This document shows positions 36,445 to 45,063 of a stretch of 64,000 nt of DNA, piece by piece. A program made the translations under genes and the position numbers. The stretch lies in contig JAHAAK010000009.1 of assembly GCA_018376905.1 (NCBI GenBank), positions 18,506 through 82,505 on the forward strand. The letters run 5' to 3'. The first letter of the stretch is position 1, and the number at the start of each line of letters is the position of its first letter. Under the pieces are notes generated by a model, which was given only the letters and a program-made list of their open reading frames with translations, did not search any database and was not told where the DNA came from. The stretch is from Collinsella sp. Lineage in GTDB: Bacteria > Actinomycetota > Coriobacteriia > Coriobacteriales > Coriobacteriaceae.

Positions 36445-37274
36445 GCGCAGCTCTTTTCCTCATAGGCCTTGAGGGACTCGCCCTCTTCGGAACGGTAAGC
36501 GGCCTGGCGGGCACGAAGGTCATCCCAGTCGACCAGGGTGGCATCGAAGTCGGGGCCGTCGACGCAAGCGAACTTGGTCACGCCGCCTACCTCGACGCGG
36601 CAGCAGCCGCACATGCCGGTGCCGTCAACCATGATGGGGTTGAGCGACGCGGTGATGGGGGTGTCGTACTTCTGGGCGGTGAGGGTCGAGAACTTCATCA
36701 TCGGAACGGGGCCGACGCAGAAGACCTGGCTCACGGCCTTGTCCTGCAGCAGGCGCTCCAGCGGAGCGGTGACAACGCCCTGCTCGCCGTAGGAGCCGTC
36801 GTCAGTGGTGATGTGGATGTGATCTTCGTCGAGGAGCTCGCGGAACTGGTCCTCCATGAGCAGGAGGTCCTTGGTGCGGGCGCCCATAATGGCGTGCACC
36901 TCGTGACCGGTCTCGACCAGGTGCTTAGCGACCGGGAAGGCAATTGCCAGGCCGACGCCGCCGCCAATGACGGCGCAGGGGCCCTCGGCCATCTCGGTGG
37001 GAACGCCCAGCGGGCCCACGACGTCGCGCAGCGACTCGCCGGCCTCGTAGGTGGAAAGCATCTCGGTGGTCTTGCCGATCACCATGAAGATGAACTCGAC
37101 CCAGCCCTCGTCACCGTTCCAGCCGGCCAGGGTAAACGGGACACGCTCGCCCGTCTCATTGGCGCGAACCATGAGGAACTGTCCAGCGTGCGCATGCTTG
37201 GCGATTGCGGGCGCCTCGATGCGGAACTTGAACACCTTCTCCGAGAACTGCGTCTTCTCCAGGATCTTATACAT
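36435..37274 (-). CDS. NfnA-type FAD/2Fe-2S subunit (PyrK-like)
   Basis: A 279-residue ferredoxin-NADP-reductase-fold protein: FAD-binding barrel (GQFLMVRANETGERVPFTLAG), NAD domain (CAVIGGGVGLAIAFPVAKHL) and a C-terminal [2Fe-2S] set in GTGMCGCCRVEVGG..FACVDGPDFDA. The ATG at 37274 has GAGAGGGG upstream. It ends inside the start of the downstream NfnB gene (10-bp overlap). In NfnAB this subunit takes electrons from NADH. Together with Ech at 54 kb it links reduced ferredoxin to NADPH and hydrogen. Confidence 0.88.
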   Translation of the reverse strand: MYKILEKTQFSEKVFKFRIEAPAIAKHAHAGQFLMVRANETGERVPFTLAGWNGDEGWVEFIFMVIGKTTEMLSTYEAGESLRDVVGPLGVPTEMAEGPCAVIGGGVGLAIAFPVAKHLVETGHEVHAIMGARTKDLLLMEDQFRELLDEDHIHITTDDGSYGEQGVVTAPLERLLQDKAVSQVFCVGPVPMMKFSTLTAQKYDTPITASLNPIMVDGTGMCGCCRVEVGGVTKFACVDGPDFDATLVDWDDLRARQAAYRSEEGESLKAYEEKSCACH

Positions 37275-37500
37275 AGAACCCCTCTCTTGTAAGGGCCGCC
37301 GAACCGTGCCTCCACGGAAATGGACGGTAGCCCGAATAAAACCGTACGTGCACAGGCGTTGTGCAGACATACGGTGCAAATTATACCCTCATGGACATGT
37401 CACTTACGTGTGTCTTCGGCGGTTGGGAGCAGGGTTTATCCACTTCGGCCTACCAAACAGGGGCAGGTATATTTTGGTCAGTTTTATCGGGTAAAACGGC

Positions 37501-37542
37501 AAAGGGAGCCGGCCTCGGGTTGTGATGAGGCCGGCTCCCTTT
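37501..37542. terminator. 16-bp hairpin in the nfn-pth gap
   Basis: AAAGGGAGCCGGCCTC (37501-37516) and GAGGCCGGCTCCCTTT (37527-37542) pair perfectly over 16 bp. It is flanked by a partial GGGGCAGG/ATTTTGG copy (37450-37480) and the GGGACAG element at 37604. The 374-bp gap holds no gene. It may terminate pth transcripts on the minus strand. Confidence 0.6.
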
Positions 37543-37603
37543 GGGGTGCTATGTGCGTATGGCGGCGCGCGGTTTATTACGATGCCGCAAATGGAGCGTT
37601 TCC

Positions 37604-37651
37604 GCAGGTAAAACCTGCCAAAATAAACCTGTCCCTAAATGGTAGGTTTTA
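37604..37651 (-). repeat. GGGACAG stem-loop at the pth stop codon
   Basis: On the minus strand the element begins at the pth stop codon: AAAACCTACCA pairs with TGGCAGGTTTT around TTTAGGGACAGGTTTATT. Near-identical (33/34) to the element at the purF stop, 15 kb away and in unrelated genes. Confidence 0.78.
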
Positions 37652-38278
37652 GTGCTTGCCGTTGGCGGAGGCGGCGCCGTTGACATGGTCGCGAGCGTAG
37701 ACCACGCCGTGCACGATCGCCAGGCCGGCGGCGTCGGCCGCGCGGGCGCAGGTGTCCTGGAAATCCTCGGCCTCGCGGGCGCGCAGCTGCTTAAGCACGT
37801 AGTCGGCGACGGCCATCTTGCCGGGAGGGTTGCCGATGCCGGTGCGGATGCGGCTGAAGTCGCGGCTGCCCATCTTGTCGATGATGGAGCGCAGGCCGTT
37901 GTGGCCGGCATGGCCGCCGCCCACCTTAACACGCACGTCGCCGGCGGGAATATCGAGCTCGTCGTGGATTACGAGCAGCTCCTCGGCCTTGATCTTGTAC
38001 TCGCGGCAGAGCTTGGAGATGGGACCGCCAGAGGTATTCATGTACGACTGCGGCTTGACCAGCACGATCTGGCGTTTGCCGCCCTCTTCCTCAGGATCGT
38101 TGATGTTGATGAGCGCGACCTCGGCGCCGGCCTGGTTTTTCCAGTACGTGACGCCGGCCTGACGGGCCAGCTCGTCGATTGCTTTGAAGCCAGCGTTGTG
38201 GCGGGTCTCGGCATACTCATCGCCAGGGTTGCCAAGTCCGGCAACCATGCGAATCTTAAGCGGCTGTGCAGCTGCCAT
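37649..38278 (-). CDS. pth: Peptidyl-tRNA hydrolase
   Basis: A 209-residue enzyme that frees tRNA from dropped-off peptidyl-tRNA. Motifs: MVAGLGNPGDEYAETRHNAGF with catalytic Asn/His, KPQSYMNTSGGP, VIHDELDIPAGDVRVK and GGHAGHNGLRSI. The ATG at 38278 (MAAAQPLK) has GGAAGGA upstream and is preferred to an in-frame ATG at 38317. Part of the conserved glmU-prs-pth order on this strand. Confidence 0.96.
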   Translation of the reverse strand: MAAAQPLKIRMVAGLGNPGDEYAETRHNAGFKAIDELARQAGVTYWKNQAGAEVALININDPEEEGGKRQIVLVKPQSYMNTSGGPISKLCREYKIKAEELLVIHDELDIPAGDVRVKVGGGHAGHNGLRSIIDKMGSRDFSRIRTGIGNPPGKMAVADYVLKQLRAREAEDFQDTCARAADAAGLAIVHGVVYARDHVNGAASANGKH

Positions 38279-38395
38279 ATTTATCCTTCCGTTACACAAA
38301 AGTTTAATCAACGACAAAGGCTACCACGCCCGCCGAAGGCGAGACTTCGTTTCAGCGAAATCCCACCAGACAAAAGCACGGCCGCGGCAGAGCGA

Positions 38396-38473
38396 GCCGC
38401 CGAAACAGAAGAAACCCCCGCGCGACCTTTGCGAAGCAAGGGGGAGCGCGGGGGTTTCTTCTGTTTCGGCGGC
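38396..38473. repeat. Perfect 28-bp inverted repeat between prs and pth
   Basis: The left arm 38396-38423 (starts GCCGCCGAAACAGAAGAAAC) and right arm 38446-38473 are exact complements over 28 bp, with a 22-base loop. It sits 28 bp after the prs stop (minus strand) and 118 bp before pth. The stem interrupts an otherwise conserved gene pair and may act as a partial terminator for prs. Confidence 0.85.
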
Positions 38474-38501
38474 GATGCGCCGGGCTGCAAGGACGATGCG
38501 A

Positions 38502-39488
38502 CTACAGCGCGAAGTCGCCGCCGACGAGCGTGGAGACGGGCTCCTCGTGGTAAACGGCGGAGATGGCCTGAGCGAACTCCTCGGCGACCGAGATGGTCTT
38601 GATCTTGCCGCCGACCTCGACGGGGATGGCATCGGTGACGACGCACTCGACGATGGGGGCATCGTTCAGGCGCTCGATAGCCGGGCCCGAGAAGATGCCG
38701 TGGGTGGCGCACACGTAGATGTCGCCGGCGCCCATGGCCTTGAGCTCCTTGACGTTGGCGCACAGGGTGCCAGCGGTGTCAATCATGTCGTCGTTGATGA
38801 TGCAGGTCTTGCCCTTGATGTCACCGATGATGCCCATGACCTCGGCGGCGTTGTGGCGCGGACGACCCTTGTGGGCGATGGCCAGGTCGCAGCCGAGCAT
38901 GTCGGACAGCTTCTTGGCGGCCTTGGCACGACCCACGTCGGGGGAGACGACAACCAGGTTGTCGGTGTCGAAGTGCATGTCGTTGTAGTACTGGCCAAAC
39001 AGCGGCAGTGCGGACAGGTGATTAACCGGGATATCGAAGAAGCCCTGGATCTGGCCCTGGTGCAGGTCGAGGGTGATGATGCGGTTGACGCCGGCGCGCT
39101 CGAGCAGGTTGGCGACGAGGCGGGCGGTGATGGGCTCGCGCGGGCCGGCCTTGCGGTCCTGGCGGGCATAGCCGTAGTGGGTGATGACGGCGGTGATGGA
39201 GCGGGCGGATGCGCGCTTGGCAGCGTCGGTGGCGATGAGCAGCTCCATGAGCATGTCGTTGACGTTGCCGCCGGCCACGGACTGAATCAGGAAGACGTCG
39301 GCGCCGCGGACGGTCTCGTCGTAGCGGGCGTAAATCTCACCGTTGGCGAACTGCTTTAGCGTAAGGCCCGAAAGCTCGACCCCAAGGTACTCAGCGATCT
39401 TCTGAGCGAGGGGACGGTTGGAGGAACCGGAATACACGCGGATGGACTTGCGCATATTCTCCGACTTCTCGGGATCATTAATCGGCAT
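38502..39488 (-). CDS. prs: Ribose-phosphate pyrophosphokinase
   Basis: A 328-residue class I PRPP synthase that makes PRPP, the substrate of PurF here and of pyrimidine and histidine synthesis. Motifs: IRVYSGSSNRPLAQKIAEYL, YARQDRKAGPREPITARLVA (ATP loop), VVSPDVGRAKAAKKL and the PRPP-binding CIINDDMIDTAGTL. The ATG has AGGAGAAGGG upstream. Placed between glmU and pth as in many Gram-positives. Confidence 0.96.
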   Translation of the reverse strand: MPINDPEKSENMRKSIRVYSGSSNRPLAQKIAEYLGVELSGLTLKQFANGEIYARYDETVRGADVFLIQSVAGGNVNDMLMELLIATDAAKRASARSITAVITHYGYARQDRKAGPREPITARLVANLLERAGVNRIITLDLHQGQIQGFFDIPVNHLSALPLFGQYYNDMHFDTDNLVVVSPDVGRAKAAKKLSDMLGCDLAIAHKGRPRHNAAEVMGIIGDIKGKTCIINDDMIDTAGTLCANVKELKAMGAGDIYVCATHGIFSGPAIERLNDAPIVECVVTDAIPVEVGGKIKTISVAEEFAQAISAVYHEEPVSTLVGGDFAL

Positions 39489-39630
39489 TACCCTTCTCCT
39501 TTATACATCGAATGCCATATAGATGCCTTTTTGCATTGTAACCGTGCGGCGGGGTTATTCGGGTCTTGATAACGTCTTTACCGCCAACGGACACGAACCG
39601 ACCACTCATCCGGTCACGCAGGTCACGATA

Positions 39631-39666
39631 GAAAAAGGAGCCGTCCCCATGGAACAGCTCCTTTTG
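39631..39666 (-). terminator. Hairpin between glmU and prs
   Basis: AAAAGGAGC (39633) pairs with GCTCCTTTT (to 39665); on the minus strand it lies 16 bp after the glmU stop and ends in CTTTTTC. It may terminate or attenuate glmU transcripts before prs. Confidence 0.65.
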
Positions 39667-39680
39667 TGCTTGGCGAAACG

Positions 39681-41093
39681 TTATGCCTCGTCGTCCTCGT
39701 GCAGACGGCGGCGATAATCGGCGGCCCAGCCCTCAATATTTACCTGACGGGCGCGGCCCAGACCGAGTGCGTCGGCCGGGACCGGCTCGGTGATGACGGA
39801 GCCGGCGGCCACGAGTGCGCCGTCGCCAATCTGGGCGGGCGCGACCATCATGGTGTCGGAACCGATGAAGGCATCCTTGCCGATGACGGTCTTGTGCTTG
39901 TGGACGCCGTCGTAGTTGCAGGTGATGGAGCCCGCGCCTACGTTGACGCCGGAGCCCATGGTGGTATCGCCGATGTAGGACAGGTGGGGCACCTTGGAGC
40001 CCTCGCCGATCGTGGACTTCTTGATCTCCACGTGCGTGCCGGCCTTGGAGCCGTCGAGCATATGGGTGCCCGGGCGCAGGTAGGCGCGCGGGCCACAGTC
40101 GACGCCGTTCTCGATGACGGCCTCGATGGCGATGGTCTCATCGATGATGCAGCCGCTGCCGACGGTGGTGTCGGTGAGGCGGCTGTTGGGGCCGAGCTGG
40201 CACTCTTCGCCCACGGTGACGTGACCGATCAGATGCGTCTGCGGCCACACGATGGTGTCTCGGCCGATGACGGCATCGGGGCCGATCCAGGCCTGCGTGG
40301 GATCGATGAACGTGACGCCCTCGGCCATCCAGTGCTCGTTGATGCGGTCGCGCGCGATGGCGGTAAGCTGCGCGAGCTGGATGCGGCTGTTGACGCCCAG
40401 GCCGTCGCGGTAGTCGTCACAGTGGAAGATGGAGACCGCCTGGCCGTGACCCTTGAGGATTTCGAGCATGTCGGGTAGGTAGTACTCGGACTGTGCGTTG
40501 TCGTTGCCGATCTCGTTGATGTGGGCGGCAAGCTGCGCGCCGTCGAAGGCGTAGCAGCCGGCGTTGCACTCCAGCAGCGTGGCGGCCTGCTCGGGCGTGC
40601 AGTCCTTCTGCTCGATGATGCGCTCGATCTGACCATCGGCGCCCAGCTTGATGCGGCCGTAGCCGAAGGGGTCGGGCGGGGTCATGGTCATGACGGTGCA
40701 GGCGAGCTCGCCGGTGGCGACGGTCTGCGCGAACTTGGCGACGGTGTCGGCGGTGATGAGCGGCAGGTCGCCGTTGAGCACGACGACGGGGCCTTGCGTG
40801 ATGCCGCAGGCCTCAAGCGCGACCTTTACGGCGTGGCCGGTGCCCAGGCGCTCGGTCTGCTCGACGCACTCGACCTTGGTGGCGCTGTTGGTGTAGGCGC
40901 CATCGATGAGGGCGCGCATCTCGTCGGCGTGGCTGCCGATGACGACCACGACGCGGCTGCAGCCGGCCTTGATGGTGGCGTCGACGATCCACTGGACCAT
41001 GGGCTTACCCAGGATCTTGTGCGAAACCTTGCAGTGGTTCGACTTCATGCGGGTGCCCTCGCCGGCAGCGAGGATAATTGCGGTTGCGTCCAT
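39681..41093 (-). CDS. glmU: Bifunctional UDP-N-acetylglucosamine pyrophosphorylase / glucosamine-1-phosphate acetyltransferase
   Basis: A 470-residue enzyme making UDP-GlcNAc for the cell wall. The N-terminal uridylyltransferase has AIILAAGEGTRMKSNHCKV and VVLNGDLPLI; the C-terminal half is a left-handed beta-helix of hexapeptides (VIGRDTIVWPQTHLIGHV; IGSDTMMVAPAQIGDGALVA). The ATG at 41093 (MDATAII) has AGGAG upstream; longer in-frame versions would run into the opposite gene's promoter. Upstream of prs and pth on the same strand. Confidence 0.96.
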   Translation of the reverse strand: MDATAIILAAGEGTRMKSNHCKVSHKILGKPMVQWIVDATIKAGCSRVVVVIGSHADEMRALIDGAYTNSATKVECVEQTERLGTGHAVKVALEACGITQGPVVVLNGDLPLITADTVAKFAQTVATGELACTVMTMTPPDPFGYGRIKLGADGQIERIIEQKDCTPEQAATLLECNAGCYAFDGAQLAAHINEIGNDNAQSEYYLPDMLEILKGHGQAVSIFHCDDYRDGLGVNSRIQLAQLTAIARDRINEHWMAEGVTFIDPTQAWIGPDAVIGRDTIVWPQTHLIGHVTVGEECQLGPNSRLTDTTVGSGCIIDETIAIEAVIENGVDCGPRAYLRPGTHMLDGSKAGTHVEIKKSTIGEGSKVPHLSYIGDTTMGSGVNVGAGSITCNYDGVHKHKTVIGKDAFIGSDTMMVAPAQIGDGALVAAGSVITEPVPADALGLGRARQVNIEGWAADYRRRLHEDDEA

Positions 41094-41286
41094 GTGATCT
41101 CCTGTTACGTTATAGAGACGTTTGTTTGGAAACGATACACGGCGCAATATGATACCGCAGGCATATGATGAGCGCGTAACGATTGGTTTGCGGCGGTTGA
41201 GGCTTGCGCCGCCGGCGTGGCGTTTGCGCCGCTTGCGGGCGGCGCCGGCAGCGCTTCGGCGTCGGTGATTTGGCGGGAGGGCGGGG

Positions 41287-42180
41287 ATGCCTGTGGACAA
41301 CATACGAGAGGGCTCGGGCGCCGAGCCCGTTGCGGCATTCTCGATGTCGCATCCGGCGGTGCCGGCGCTCTACATGGTGCTGACGTTGGGGCTCACCATG
41401 TTCTCGATGCAACCGGTGCTGATCGCGCTGTCGCTTGCGGGCGGGCTGGCGTATGGATTTGCGACGCGCGGTGCTGCACGCACGTTGGGCGCGCTTCGCT
41501 GGCAGCTGCCGGTGATTTTGATTATTGCGGTGCTCAATCCGCTGTTTAGCGCCTCGGGCTCGACGGAGATGTTCCGTATTGGCATGCGTGCGGTGTATCT
41601 GGAGAGCATGGTATACGGCTTGTGCATGGGTGGGCTGTTTGTGGCGAGCGTGCTGTGGTTTGAGGCCGCGGCGTCGATGCTCGAATACGACAAGGTGCTC
41701 GCACTGTTGGGCAACGCCGCGCCGGTGATCGCGCTCATGATCTCGATGTGCATGCGGCTTATCCCGCAGTTTTTGCGCCGCGGCCGCACGGTGCTAGCGG
41801 TGCAGGATGCGATTGATGTGCCGGGGCGTGCGCCCACCGATCCCGTGCGATCGCGCCTGCGGGCGTCGAGCGTGCTGATGGGCTGGGGCATGGAAGATTC
41901 ACTTGAGCGCGCGGATGCCATGCGCTCGCGCGGGTGGGGCGCCGCGACGCGCCGTACGACGTACGCGCGGTATCGACTGAGACGCAGCGACGTTGCCGCG
42001 CTGGTCGAGCTCGCGCTGTTTGGTGCCGCCGCGATGGCAGTGGCATGGACCGCGACAACGCAGTATTCGTTTTACCCGCAGCTTTCGGTGCCCGCGCCGT
42101 GGCTGGGCTATGCCGTGTACGCTGCCTGGATGGTGCTGCCCTGCGTGTTGCATGCGATCGATGAGAAGAGGTTCGGCTGA
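41287..42180 (+). CDS. ECF transporter T component (EcfT)
   Basis: A 297-residue transmembrane coupling subunit that links the S component to the ATPases. About five TM segments; the conserved coupling helix region with two short Arg-Gly motifs is seen in MRLIPQFLRRGRTVL and DAMRSRGWGAATRRTTY. It has an N-terminal region with SHPAVPALYMVLTLGLTMFSM typical of coriobacterial EcfT. The stop TGA overlaps the next ATG by one base, so it is coupled to the ATPase gene. Confidence 0.88.
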   Translation: MPVDNIREGSGAEPVAAFSMSHPAVPALYMVLTLGLTMFSMQPVLIALSLAGGLAYGFATRGAARTLGALRWQLPVILIIAVLNPLFSASGSTEMFRIGMRAVYLESMVYGLCMGGLFVASVLWFEAAASMLEYDKVLALLGNAAPVIALMISMCMRLIPQFLRRGRTVLAVQDAIDVPGRAPTDPVRSRLRASSVLMGWGMEDSLERADAMRSRGWGAATRRTTYARYRLRRSDVAALVELALFGAAAMAVAWTATTQYSFYPQLSVPAPWLGYAVYAAWMVLPCVLHAIDEKRFG

Positions 42181-43823
42181 TGGCTCGGTTGGATAGGGGC
42201 CCGGTGTCGGGCGCGGCGTGCGGCCCGGATATGCCGGCGATTGAGGTGCGGAGCCTGAGCTTTGCCTACCCCGGGGCCGATGCTGCGGTGCTCGAGGGGC
42301 TCGACTGGTCTGTTCCCCAAGGTGCATTTGCGCTGCTTGTTGGCGGTACCGGATCGGGTAAGTCGACGCTGCTGTCGCTGCTCAAGCCCGAGATCGCTCC
42401 GGCGGGCGAGCGCACTGGCGATACGCGCGTGCTGGGCGAGAACGTTGCCGACATGGACGTGCGCGCGTCTGCGGAGCGCGTGGGCTACGTGTTCCAGGAT
42501 CCCGAGAACCAGATTGTGTGCGAGACCGTGTGGCATGAGATGGCGTTTGGCCTAGAGAATCTGGGTGTGTCGCGCGACGAGATGCGCCGCCGTGTTGCCG
42601 AGACCAGCTATTTCTTTGGTCTGGAGGACTGGCTTCATCGCGATACCGATACGCTTTCGGGTGGCCGCAAGCAGCTGCTGTCGCTTGCCGCCGTTCTGGC
42701 GCTGCGTCCGCGCGTCCTGTTACTCGACGAGCCCACGTCTCAGCTCGATCCCGTTGCCGAGAAGAATTTTCTGCACGCGCTGTTTCGCGTGAACCGTGAG
42801 CTGGGCTGCACGGTTGTTGTGGCTACGCATCAACCGCGACCGATGCTCGAGTATGCGACGTGTGCGTACCGGATTGAGGGCGGTCGCGTGCGCGAGGTGG
42901 CGGATATGGCTTCTTTGGGACGCCGAGAATCGCTGTTTTCCGATGACATGTTGGGGTGGGATGCCATCCGATGTGCAAAAAACGGAGTATTCAGCAGGTA
43001 CGAGGACAATTTGGGCTCTCCGGAACCGCCCGGGGACGTATCGAGCGCGAAAAAAAGTTCGGAATTGGACAAATCGTCCGAATTTGTGGCGCAAATGTCG
43101 CTCGAGAACGGCTCGGCAGCCTTCCCGCGCACGGATGGAAGCAGAATACTCCAAAAAATGCACGGCGGGTCGGCTACCACCCTGTCGAAAGGCTGGTTTC
43201 GCTACGATCACGCGGGCGGTTGGGTGCTGCGCGGGCTCGATGTGGCGTTTTCAGCCGGCGCGGTTCATGCGGTCGTGGGCGGAAACGGCTGTGGCAAGTC
43301 GACGATGCTCTCGGTGCTGGCCAAGACGGCTAAGCTGCAGTGTGGCCGCATGGTGCGTGGGACGGCTTCGGCGGCGCTGCTGCCACAGAATCCCAAGGCA
43401 TTGCTGGTCGCCGAAACGGTGCGCGACGAGCTGATGGAATGGGCTTCGACCTGCGGATACGACGAGGCCGCAGTACAGGAGCAGACAGCGCGCCTGGGCC
43501 TGGCGGGCTTGGAGGCGCGTCACCCGCACGATCTTTCGGGCGGTCAGCGCCAGCTGCTTGCGTTGGCAAAGCTGCTGTTGATTGGTCCGGAGTTGCTGCT
43601 GCTTGATGAGCCCACCAAGGGCCTTGATCTGACAAGTCGCTGTATTATCGCCCGAGCCCTGCGCGAGCATGCGCAGGCCGGCGGCACCGTCGTCATTGCC
43701 ACGCACGACTTAGACTTTGCCGAGCAGGTGTCCGATGACGTCGCCATGATGTTCGACGGCGAGATCGCCTGCATGGAGCCTCCTGCAGATTTCTTTGCCG
43801 ACAACGTGTTCTACAGGGCGTGA
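42180..43823 (+). CDS. ECF transporter double ATPase (EcfA1-EcfA2 fusion)
   Basis: A 547-residue protein with two ABC ATPase domains, replacing separate EcfA and EcfA'. Domain 1 (~20-270): Walker A VGGTGSGKSTLLS, signature DTLSGGRKQLLSLA, Walker B VLLLDEPTSQLDPV. Domain 2 (~335-545): Walker A VGGNGCGKSTMLS, signature DLSGGQRQLLALA, Walker B LLLLDEPTKGLDL. The ~60-residue linker is Ser/Glu-rich and more AT-rich than the domains. It powers uptake with the EcfT and S components on either side. Confidence 0.93.
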   Translation: MARLDRGPVSGAACGPDMPAIEVRSLSFAYPGADAAVLEGLDWSVPQGAFALLVGGTGSGKSTLLSLLKPEIAPAGERTGDTRVLGENVADMDVRASAERVGYVFQDPENQIVCETVWHEMAFGLENLGVSRDEMRRRVAETSYFFGLEDWLHRDTDTLSGGRKQLLSLAAVLALRPRVLLLDEPTSQLDPVAEKNFLHALFRVNRELGCTVVVATHQPRPMLEYATCAYRIEGGRVREVADMASLGRRESLFSDDMLGWDAIRCAKNGVFSRYEDNLGSPEPPGDVSSAKKSSELDKSSEFVAQMSLENGSAAFPRTDGSRILQKMHGGSATTLSKGWFRYDHAGGWVLRGLDVAFSAGAVHAVVGGNGCGKSTMLSVLAKTAKLQCGRMVRGTASAALLPQNPKALLVAETVRDELMEWASTCGYDEAAVQEQTARLGLAGLEARHPHDLSGGQRQLLALAKLLLIGPELLLLDEPTKGLDLTSRCIIARALREHAQAGGTVVIATHDLDFAEQVSDDVAMMFDGEIACMEPPADFFADNVFYRA

Positions 43824-43827
43824 TGGG

Positions 43828-44541
43828 ATGACGGATTATCGCGCCTCGCGCCTACTCACAAAAATGGAGATTCCGCTGCTCCTGGCGGTGCCGGCAGTGA
43901 TGACTGCAGCGTTACTGGTGGGCATTGAGCAGGCGGCGCTTGCCATGCTGGTTGTAGTGGCGCTCGTGCTCGCACTGTTCTTTGCGGGCTACGAGACCTC
44001 GCGCCCGGGCCTGCGCCAGATCATGCCCACGCTGGTGCTGGCGGCGCTGGCCGCGGCGGGCCGCATCCTGTTTGGGCCCATTCCCGATTTTAAGCCCGTG
44101 AGCGCCATCGCCATTATCGCGGGTGCGACACTTGGCCGTCGCAATGGTTTTATGGTCGGCGCGTTGGCAGCGCTGACCAGTAATTTCTTTTTTGGACAGG
44201 GCATGTGGACGCCGTGGCAGATGTATGCCTGGGGTCTGGTGGGCTATATCGGTGGCGCACTGGCGCATGCGGGCGCGTTTGACCGCGCCGATGGAACCGT
44301 GCGAATGCCGGCTCTGTTGGCGTATGGCTTTGCCTCGGGCTTGCTGTATGGCGTCGTGATCAACGCGTATGACATCATCGGTTTTGTGCAGCCGCTCACC
44401 TGGGCAGGCGCCGTAGCGCGTCTTGCTACGGCGGTGCCGTTCGACATCATGCATAGCCTCGCGACCTGCGTGTTTTTGGCCGCTCTGTACAAGCCCTGGT
44501 GTCGCCGCATCAACCGCGTCGTCGTGAAGTACGGGCTGTAG
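43828..44541 (+). CDS. ECF transporter S component, substrate unknown
   Basis: A 237-residue membrane protein with about six TM segments and the S-component pattern: LAAAGRILFGPIPDFKP, SAIAIIAGATLGRRNGFMVGALAAL and NFFFGQGMWTPWQMYAWG. It binds the transported vitamin or cofactor. The FFGQGxWTPWQM motif occurs in S components predicted for cobalamin-related substrates, but I would not assign a substrate from sequence alone. No riboswitch is visible upstream of the three-gene set. The ATG at 43828 is 4 bp after the ATPase stop. Confidence 0.85.
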   Translation: MTDYRASRLLTKMEIPLLLAVPAVMTAALLVGIEQAALAMLVVVALVLALFFAGYETSRPGLRQIMPTLVLAALAAAGRILFGPIPDFKPVSAIAIIAGATLGRRNGFMVGALAALTSNFFFGQGMWTPWQMYAWGLVGYIGGALAHAGAFDRADGTVRMPALLAYGFASGLLYGVVINAYDIIGFVQPLTWAGAVARLATAVPFDIMHSLATCVFLAALYKPWCRRINRVVVKYGL

Positions 44542-44583
44542 TGGTGGTTGCGCCGGGGCGAGAATCAATACTGCCTTGGTGTC

Positions 44584-44745
44584 ATATCAAAACTATGCCG
44601 GTTTACGGGGCTGGATTGACGCAGACCGACCATACCGACATTTTTCGATAATAGACGAGCCGTCTACCTGCGGCTTTGTTATTTCGGAATTGCGTATGGT
44701 TGGGGGTTCGCGATTCTGCCCCGTAAACCGGCATAGTTTTGATAT
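44584..44745. repeat. Inverted-repeat unit A, copy 1
   Basis: A 162-bp unit bounded by perfect 27-bp inverted arms: ATATCAAAACTATGCCGG... (44584-44610) and its complement (44719-44745). The inner ~108 bp, read in reverse complement, match the core of copy 2 at 59983: CCCCAACCATA, CCGCAGGTA and GGTATGG recur in order. It lies 42 bp after the ECF S-component stop. No open frame. Confidence 0.85.
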
Positions 44746-44831
44746 GGCCGGCATATATTGCTGTCGCCACTGATCTCAGAGGGCCGAAAGGATCCGTTTC
44801 CCCGTCCCTAAGCGGTCGCTGGGGATGCCCG

Positions 44832-44989
44832 CCACGAAACCAGCCCATCTACTACGTTTAGCTTGATACCCCCGACCATGACCGCGTTTTATGAAAAACC
44901 GCAGGCTTTCTACCTGCGGTTTTCTTTTTGCGTTGTTCGCTGTGGTTGAGGGTGGTGGCTTAAACGTAGTAGATGGGCCAGTTTCGTGG
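44832..44989. repeat. Inverted-repeat unit B, copy 1
   Basis: A 158-bp unit bounded by 29-bp arms with two mismatches: CCACGAAACCAGCCCATCTA... (44832-44860) and 44961-44989. Its core reverse-complements to match unit B copy 2 at 60230. It contains a strong hairpin AAAACCGCAGG/CCTGCGGTTTT (44895-44923) followed by CTTTTTG, a plausible terminator. Starts 248 bp after unit A. The flanking GGACGG..AAACGGATC spacer is also repeated on both sides in diverged form. Confidence 0.87.
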
Positions 44990-45063
44990 CAAGTGGGCCA
45001 CGTGGATGCCCTCGCGAGGTGAAAATGACCCCTTTTTCCTCCGTCCCCGGGGGATCATGGGGG

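Noticed and set aside
41094..41286. Cobalamin or other riboswitch before the ECF transporter
   Set aside because: The 193-bp gap is too short and shows no B12-box-like segment.
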